Assembly: GCA_007258455.2 (NCBI GenBank)
Contig: VDFB02254871.1
Span: 106,621-170,620, forward strand
Reading direction: 5' to 3'
Length of the DNA stretch: 64,000 bases
DNA from: Sequoia sempervirens
Lineage: Eukaryota; Streptophyta; Pinopsida; Cupressales; Cupressaceae
The notes beneath the pieces are model-generated. The model was not told the origin of the DNA, ran no database searches, and worked only from the letters and a program-made list of their open reading frames with translations. The translations under genes were made by a program, and so were the position numbers. This document shows positions 57,384-64,000 of the stretch, in pieces; within the stretch, counting starts at the first letter, position 1; each line of letters begins with the position of its first letter.

Positions 57384-58340
57384 GTGGCGGATTTGTTCTT
57401 TCGTGAGGTATTCAGGTTGCATAGTTTGCCTCAGAGTATTGTTAGTGACAAAGACAGCAGATTCATGGGTAACTTCTGGCAGGAGTTATTCAAACTATGC
57501 GGGACCGAGCTTACTCCGAGCACTAGCTACCACCCACAGACAGATAGACAGACAGAGGTTGTCAACAAATGGGTGGAGGGATACTTGTGGAATTACATTT
57601 CTGGGCAGCAGAATGCTTGGGTGAAGTGGTTGCATATTTGTGAATACTGCTATAATTCCACTCACCATATGACCATCCAGATGACACCATTCAGGGATTT
57701 GTATGGCTATGATCCTCCTAGTTTCCTGGATTTGTTACTGAGTGATTGCAGAGTACCAAGGGTTGGAGATCTGTTGCAGGAGAACCAAGATATCATGACG
57801 GCTCTTCATGATAACATTCAGAGGGCTCAAAATTAGCAGAAGTAGTATGTTGATCAGAGGAGAGTTGAGCAATCGTTTGAGATCGATGACATGGTGTATC
57901 TGATGCTTCAGCCTTATAGGCAGTCTACCCTTCGGAAGAAGGGTGCAGAGAAACTCAAGCCACGCTACTATGGACCATTCAAGATTGTCAGGCGTGTCGG
58001 CGAGGTGGCTTATGAGTTAGATTTACCGAAGGACAGTAAGGTTCACAATGTGTTCCATGTGTCACGCCTCAAGAAGGCGTTGGGACAACAGGTGATTCCT
58101 TCTCCAGAGTTACCACCCCTGGATGATGAGGGGAAATTGATTTTAGTACCCGAGGTCATGCTGGATTCCAAAGAGCGTCATCTTCGGAGGCGGGTTATTA
58201 GGGAATATCTGGTTAAGTGGAGAGATCTACCGACAGAGGATGCTACTTGGGAGGGTGACAGTATTTTACAACATCCAGCTTTGAGTTTGCTTGCAGACAA
58301 GCAAATTCGGGGAGGGCAGACTGTAATGTCCCCACTCTAG
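57384..58340 (+). pseudogene. Gypsy 2 integrase C-terminal part and chromodomain
   Basis: It continues the integrase core: VSDKDSRFMGNFW (second catalytic aspartate) and YHPQTDRQTEVVN (glutamate), then PF-x-x-LYGYDPP. Two TAG stops lie at 57834 and 57843. The last block has LKPRYYGPFKIV, VHNVFHVSRLKKALG and a chromodomain-like REYLVKWRDLPTEDATWE. The chromodomain places it with the chromoviruses, whose integrase is guided to chromatin marks. Confidence 0.9.
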
Positions 58341-58530
58341 TCAGTTTCAGGAGCAGTTGAGTTAGCCTATTTCTTGGACCCTTGTAGGCTGACAGGATCC
58401 GGTTAGGGGGTCAGTGGCTGTTTTGGTGGGTTTTGACATTTCCACCCTTTCAATTCAATGTTGGGCTCAGTGCAGGCCTTTGCAATTCAATGTTCGCCAG
58501 CTTCTGACGACACGTTAAAACACTGAGAAT
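58322..58530 (+). mobile_element. Gypsy 2 3' LTR, first part
   Basis: It starts TGTAATGTCCCC just after the polypurine tract and is cut by the hAT element; the 8-bp duplication CTGAGAAT (58523-58530 and 62221-62228) shows continuity with 62229. Confidence 0.88.
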
Positions 58531-58539
58531 CAGTGAACC

Positions 58540-58745
58540 CCGGGGACGCGTCCCCCCCTCTAGGCCCTAGCGTCTCGGAGACGGGGACGTCCCGGAGACG
58601 TGGGGACGGCGTCCTGACGTTTCCGGCGGCGCCACCATTGCTCAGCTCGCCGCCGGAGACGCCTGGGCGTCCCCGAGACGCCGAGGGAGACGCCTGGGCG
58701 TCCCTCGAGCGTCTCGGGGACGCCCAAGCGTCTCCCGCGGCAGAC
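58540..58745. repeat. CGTCCCC/GTCTCGG subterminal array of the hAT
   Basis: GC-rich words cgtctcgg, gagacg, ggggacg and gggcgtc recur in both orientations. The matching 3' array is at 62085-62210. The same words fill the ends of the elements at 253-1061 and 17695-18460. Confidence 0.8.
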
Positions 58746-59349
58746 AGCCATTTGCAACATTAAAACTCAATTTTTAAAGATTTTTTTAATAGTCTATTTG
58801 TTATGTTCGAACCCTAAGGGCATGTGGGGCCCATCTAAACTCTAAAATGCCTTCAAAAGGCCCTCTAATCTTCATTTTTATTCACATTTGCATTTCTACT
58901 TGTTTGCTACAGCAAGAAGAAGAAGAGTGAAGGCTGAGGAAAGAGTGATTGGAGGCGTGAAAGGAGTGATTGCAAGTGAAAAAGGAGTGTCAAGGAGCAA
59001 GAAGAAGAAGAGGAGGAAGATTCTTCACCTTGTTGAAGAGATTTTTCAAGCAAAAGGTAGGGTTTTTAACTTATTTTTTATTTTATTTTCTGATTTTCAA
59101 TGTTCTAAGTTCTTTCATTTCTTGTTGTTTAATTTTTTAATTTTTCTTATTTCATTTCTAAATTCTAAATTCTTGTTGTTCCATTTTCTAGTTTCTAAAT
59201 TAATTTAGAATCTTAGATTTTGTTTTGCAATATAAAATTTGTTGGAAAATTTAAAATATAGAGTTTTATTTTTTAATTTTAAAGTAGGGCATAGGCTGAA
59301 ACTATGTGTTTATTGAATTTTTTTTCATTTTGTGAAATGCAGTGTCAAA

Positions 59350-61730
59350 ATGAGCTCCCATAGTCATGAAATGAGTGAGCATGAGATGGAAACTAATTCT
59401 CATAGTGCAAGCCAATCAGAATATGAACCTGAGCATGAGGATGAGCACAATGAGGGGGGTGAGCAAGGGTCAAATCCAGAAGGGCATACTAGTTCCATAG
59501 CTAGTGCACCAGTTTCTACTGATTGCCCTTCCCAGGTTTTGGCAAAGTGGGCTAGGGGTTCTTATGATCCCAAATCTCCTCTCAAACAGTTTGCAACAAG
59601 AATAACAGCCCCAACGTCATCAACTGGTGGTACGAGGAAATGGCAATGCAACATTTGTGGTGATGATTGGTTTGGGAGCATCACCAGAGTTAATGCACAC
59701 TTCCTCTTTTGGCCAGGAAAGGGTGTGGGAGCATGCGAATTTTGAAGGACCCTAAAAATTTGAAATACAGAATTGAATTCAACAAGCTTTGGGGTGTTCC
59801 AGATGACCTGGCAGTTCCAATGCCTACTACCTTGTCTGGTAGGCAACATATTCAGACTATTCAGCAGATTCAGGAGCAGCAAATGCAGACGCAGCCACGT
59901 ACTTCTACTCCTACATTGCATCAGAGAGCAGGAACATTGTCAGGGTCAACCTCAGGACCGTCATCCACTTATAGCACTATGGCTGCATCACAACAGGGCA
60001 AGGGGAAACGCAAGATGCAAAGTCAGCCTAACCCCATAGCTGATTTATTTAATGTGCACCTGAGGGATCAGATAGATGATTCCATTGGCAGGTTCTTTTT
60101 TGCCAATGGAATCCCATTCCATGTAGCTCGATCTCCTTATTATAAGGAGATGATGTCGATGGTGGCGAAGGGAGGACCATCATATGTGACACCAGGTGAG
60201 CACAAATTGAGGACCACGATCTTGGATAACAACTATGCCAAGATCGATTCATTGATGGAGACGATGAGGGCATGTTGGGAGGACTCTGGATGTAGCATAG
60301 TTATGGATGGGTGGACGGACATTAGGCATCGTCCACTCATCAATGTTATAGTTACATGTTCAGAGGGGCCATTCTTTCTCAGGGCAGTTGATTGTTCAGG
60401 GCATCGAAAAGATGTTGATTTTCAGTTTGAGATCCTTTGGGCAGCTATTGAGGAGATTGGGCCACAAAATGTGGTCCAAGTAGTGACAGATGCAGCACAT
60501 GTGTGCAGAGCTGCAGGGAGGCTTATAGAGGCATCATACAGACACATTTGGTGGACTCCATGTGGTGTGCATGCCATGAACAATGCACTCAAGGACATGG
60601 GGAAGATTGAGTGGATTAGAGGAGTGGTCAGCAATGCTAGAGATGTGCAGATGTATATCTGCAACCACCACACTTCACATGCCATCTTCAGGAGCTTCGC
60701 GAAGAAGGAGTTCTTGAAACCAGTTGAGACCAGATATGCATCCTATTTCATTCTTTTGGAGAGAATTCTTGAGTTGCAAGAGCCACTGCAAGTCATGGTT
60801 ATGACACAAGACTGGAATCGTTGGGATGGGTCCAGGACAGAGCAGGGGAAGAGGGTGAAGGAGATAGTGAAGAGTGATGCATTTTGGCATGATGCAAAAT
60901 ATATTGTCACCATCATTACACCAGTTGTACAGGTCATCAGATATGGGGATGGGGATGCACCTAACCTTGGGGAGGTGTATGAGTGCATTGATTCTATGCT
61001 TGGTCAGATGAGGGCAGTTGTGCAAGAGAAGGACCCCACTTTAGCGTTCTACAATGTTTACATTCAGCCTATTATTCAGCGTAGATGGGACAGCCTAAAC
61101 ACTCCCTTGCACATGGCTGCTTATGCATTGAATCCGAAGTGGTACATGCCTAGGCCTGGGAGAGTTACACCGATTCAGGATGATGAGGTGAAGGAAGGGT
61201 TCTTCAAATGCATTGATAGGATGTATGATGTTGAAGCTGCTGGCACCATTCGCACTGAGTGGACGAAATTTGCTACTCTTAGGGGTTATAAGGCTGCAGC
61301 AAAGGCGGACATAAGAACTATGGCACAGGAGGATCCGATTTTGTGGTGGACTTGTCATGGACCGAAATCACTGACTACTACACTAGCCATTCGTTTGCTG
61401 TCCCAGGTTTCTAGTTCTTCAGCTTCTGAGAGGAACTGGTCTACTTATAGCTTCATCCACTCTCTTAAGAGGAATAGACTTACCTCTAAGAGAGCAGAGA
61501 AGCTAGTGGCTGTACATAGTGCCTTGCATATCACTGACCGCAGGACACGTGTGTACAAGGAGAGCCCAGCAGCACGATGGGATGTAGAGCCAGAGGAGCC
61601 ATCACAGATTGATGAGGATGAGGATGCTTCAGATATAGGGTTGGTTGGTGTTCCTTTGGCGGATCTTGACCTTGAGGAGTCCAGTGGTTCTAGTGATGAG
61701 GAGTTTGCCGACCTCCCGAGGGATGATTAG
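59350..61730 (+). pseudogene. hAT transposase with one frameshift
   Basis: A 5'-UTR intron (59057-59342) precedes the ATG at 59350. The first frame (to 59745) has an acidic start and the BED-type finger WQCNICGDDW...H. A frameshift near 59740 leads into a 660-residue second frame with DUF659-like IVMDGWTDIRHRPLINV, VVQVVTDAAHVCRAAG, WWTPCGVHAMNN and VETRYAS, and the dimerisation domain SSSASERNWSTYSFIHS with KRNRL, then an acidic tail. The two introns that interrupt the transposase at 32852-35310 are absent here. Apart from the single shift, the second frame has no stop. Confidence 0.88.
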
Positions 61731-62228
61731 AGGCCTCTGCCTCCTTCACTACATTTTGTCATTTTGACATTTTGATTTTGTACTTGTTTTGATATCATAT
61801 AATCATGCTACTCATTGTAATCATCTTTATAATCAGATATTTTTGATATAATATAATAGAAATCTTCCATTTTCCGATGCAACAATTGTTACATTGTAGT
61901 ATTGAGTATTACTATTCTAATTTCTAATTAGTAATTCATCATTCGATACTGAAAACTTCAATATTCAATGTTCAATGTTCAAGTACTAATTTAGTATTTC
62001 AATTTTGCTATTTTACTTCTTAAGAGTCTTATACATCTTTTCATAACTAGCATTTTAAGTACCATATGTATAGTTTATAGTATATACACCCCGTCCCCCC
62101 TCCCGTCCCCCCGCCGCCGTCCCCCCGCCGTCCCGAAATTGAGGCCCCTTTGTCCCCCCGTCCCGGAAACCCGTCCCCGCGTCTCGACGTCCCCCCGTCC
62201 CCGACGCCGGTGGAACATAGCTGAGAAT

Positions 62229-63274
62229 TGAGGGAGATATTAATATTTCAGTGGTTGGGTATTTTATCGTCTATTGAGATATTATAAAGTTATTATTTGA
62301 CTTTATAACATATTAAATCCCACTTGAAATATTTGTACTTTATGACTTAAAAGTTAAAGTGAATATTTAAATTCACTTAAGTCATTTATTTGGGCGCCCA
62401 ACTATGGAAAAGATATTAAATACATTTTAAATGTATTTTAATGCAAAAGTGGCATCACTTCTTGAAAGTCATGCCTTTTTGAGGTTATAAAGAAAAAGAA
62501 GCAAATCGACCTCATTATGTTATGATTATTTGACTTTGCTTCAAAACTTCTCTGTGATTTTTGTCTAAGGGCAAGGGTTTCAAGATTTCTTCATTGGAGA
62601 GCGACAATTCTTCATTGATCTATGATTGTGAGACTGTGGAATATCAGTTGAATGATTGCTACTAAGGGAGCTTCATACATAAGTTCATCTATGCTTACAT
62701 CAGAGTTTTTTGTTCAATATTTACCTGTTTGCAATAAGGAAGAGGGCTTCTTCATCAGGGACGCCATCTTCATCCAGTTTCCAGCTTTCAATAAAGAAAC
62801 TTCTACATCTTTCAGAGGTCGTACTTCGCATTGGGAGGCGTGTCATCTAGGAATAGGCATGTGAAGCAAGAGGCTAAAATGCCTCTCTTTTGGCTCCTGT
62901 TTGGACTCCATTCTAAGCATCCAACCTTCTCAGCACATTTTCTCTAGTCTCTGAGTGGGAGAAAGTAGATCCAAGCTCTAGGCATGCTATTTCTCAGTTT
63001 CCAACATATCTTGCCTGGCATGTACAGATCCATCTTATTTAATTATTCTAGAGGTTTCCGAGTATGTTGTTTATATGCAATCTCTTTGTATGAATTGCCA
63101 GATCCTCAATAGTATTGCAGTTGTTCCAGAATTTCTTGTATTTCAGTTTATTTTCCTTTTTATGCTTGGCGCACCTTCTACTTCTGTCTACAATTCTTCT
63201 TAAAACAATCAAAAAACACAAAAACAAGTCAGTGAAAGTCAGAGGTTGAGCTAGAGCCAATTAGGCTCATCACA
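62229..63274 (+). mobile_element. Gypsy 2 3' LTR, second part
   Basis: It continues the LTR after the hAT. A possible TATA box TATAAA lies at 62486-62491. Bases 62815-63274 are the counterpart of the 5' LTR at 53178-53640. The LTR ends CATCACA at 63274. Confidence 0.88.
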
Positions 63275-63635
63275 AAATAGCTCAACCCTTGCATTACTCG
63301 TCAGTTCAACTACATAATCATCAATTATGTCACCTGAGCTGTCTAGCTGTCAACTATACAGTCATCATTGGAAATAAGTTAGCTGTAGCTTGCAACAAAC
63401 TGACCTTACAAGAGGCAAAAGTAATATAAAGTCATTGATTAAGATAATTCACCCAAATGTGACAAAAAAGTTATCAGAAAGTCAAGGGAGTTAAAAGAGA
63501 CCTTAAGCCTCGAGTAAGAAAATGTCCTTTTCAAATGTTGTTTCTTTATGGAGTGACAAAAAGGGTATCAGTAAGACTGTCAACTACCAAGTGCAACTCC
63601 CATACTGCTCTTAGATTAAGCTTGAGTTAGGACCC
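63275..63635. other. Unassigned spacer
   Basis: No gene or element was recognised between the gypsy 2 LTR end and element C. The five bases before C (GACCC, 63631-63635) would be its target duplication. Confidence 0.4.
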
Positions 63636-64000
63636 TGTTGTGACCTTTTCACACATCGCCCCATTGCAAATGGGGACCCTTCATTTTTTTTTGCTCTTTG
63701 GTTTTGCCTTGGCGTCGCAACTGCTTATCACCAGTCTTTTTGCAATAAGGAGATTGAGTTTTGAACGGTCACCCGAGTCAGTTGGAGAAATTGAGCCTAG
63801 ATCACTGTGCAAACATCGCCATCATGCTTAGGAGGCTTGGGAGACGAAGATCGACTGTCATTTCGGTCAATTCCGACACCTCCCAGTTTTTAGGGTTTCT
63901 CACCCCGGGCCCCCTATTTTTTAGGACCTACCTTTTTGGCACTTTTGGGCAATTCTGAGATCCCTATTTTTTAGGGTCTATTTTTGGAAAATTTCTATTT
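63636..64000 (+). mobile_element. Element C: 5' start of a third giant LTR-like element
   Basis: TGTTGTGACCTTTTCACAC and the hairpin CCCCATTGCAAATGGGG match the starts of A and B. From about 63760 to the window end it matches element B at 39255-39490 closely (gaacggtcacccgagtc, cttgggagacgaagatcgac, the ctattttttagg words). The rest lies outside the window. Confidence 0.85.

Larger units (their letters stand above)
58531..62220 (+). mobile_element. hAT transposon, 3,690 bp, with frameshifted transposase
   Basis: The exact 8-bp duplication CTGAGAAT lies on both sides. The left end is CAGTGAACCCCGG; the right end, inverted, is CTATGTTCCACCGG. The subterminal zones are strikingly GC-rich, with dense cgtcccc/ggggacg and gtctcgg words (58540-58740 and 62085-62210). 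The transposase gene inside has one frameshift. It is the coding relative of the small element at 253-1061. Confidence 0.92.
53178..63274 (+). mobile_element. Gypsy element 2 (chromovirus-like), 3' LTR split by a hAT
   Basis: A truncated 5' LTR (53178-53640) is followed by a primer site TGGAATTAGAGC (53642-53653, a variant of the usual TGGTATCAGAGC), gag, protease, RT, RNase H, integrase, chromodomain, a GGGGAGGG polypurine tract (58309-58316) and a 3' LTR (58322-63274) interrupted by the hAT at 58531-62220. Both LTRs end TTAGGCTCATCACA. Many stops are TAG at CAG-expected positions; one frameshift lies in integrase and one deletion in RNase H. It is defunct. Confidence 0.9.

Noticed and set aside
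53059..63260. Matching 100-, 73- and 70-codon ORFs near 53.4 and 63.1 kb as a repeated gene
   Set aside because: They are the same chance frames in the two LTR copies of gypsy element 2.

Overview
This window looks like intergenic DNA from a large plant nuclear genome. Old, nested and mutated retrotransposons and hAT transposons dominate, spliceosomal introns are present, and there is almost no host coding sequence. The very low gene density, old gypsy copies and long AT-rich leftovers suggest a gymnosperm or conifer-type genome, but that is inference; no species marker was recognised. I saw no tRNA, rRNA or CRISPR array.

Layout. 253-1061: small non-autonomous hAT element. 2679-11078: large element 'A'. 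12324-13900: Copia 3' LTR remnant (minus). 14087-15160: duplicated dispersed repeat. 15173-16451: gypsy-type solo LTR. 17695-18460: second small hAT. 19654-25760: decayed gypsy element 1. 26534-29991: five in-phase minus-strand exons of an ABCA-type transporter, the only host-gene candidate. 30426-31376: third small hAT. 32221-35675: complete hAT with an apparently intact three-exon transposase. 35684-37475: 5'-truncated Copia (minus). 37480-46330: gypsy 3' end whose LTR is split by large element 'B' (39126-46066). 47074-51277: non-autonomous LTR element with both LTRs (minus). 53178-63274: gypsy element 2, its 3' LTR split by a second full-length hAT (58531-62220). 63636-64000: start of a third large element, 'C'.

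The most unusual objects are A, B and C. A and B begin TGTTGT and end CATCAACA, and each is flanked by a perfect 5-bp target duplication (GGTGG for A, CAGAC for B). They have no direct LTR pair, yet carry a TATA box and R/U5-like tail about 0.9 kb before the 3' end. Each holds a long ORF (about 1,090 codons in B) that starts just after a 3' splice site and matches no family I can name. The simplest reading is that A and B are giant solo LTRs (8.4 and 6.9 kb) carrying a protein gene in U3; a terminal-inverted-repeat element is the alternative. The A and B proteins keep many motifs while the surrounding DNA has diverged beyond easy alignment, which suggests selection on the protein.

The hAT copies form a graded set: one intact coding copy, one with a frameshift, and three short copies without transposase. 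Stop codons in the gypsy copies are mostly TAG or TGA where CAG, TGG or CGA is expected, the pattern left by deamination of methylated cytosine. Nesting gives a relative order: B is younger than the gypsy LTR it splits, and the 58.5-kb hAT is younger than gypsy element 2.
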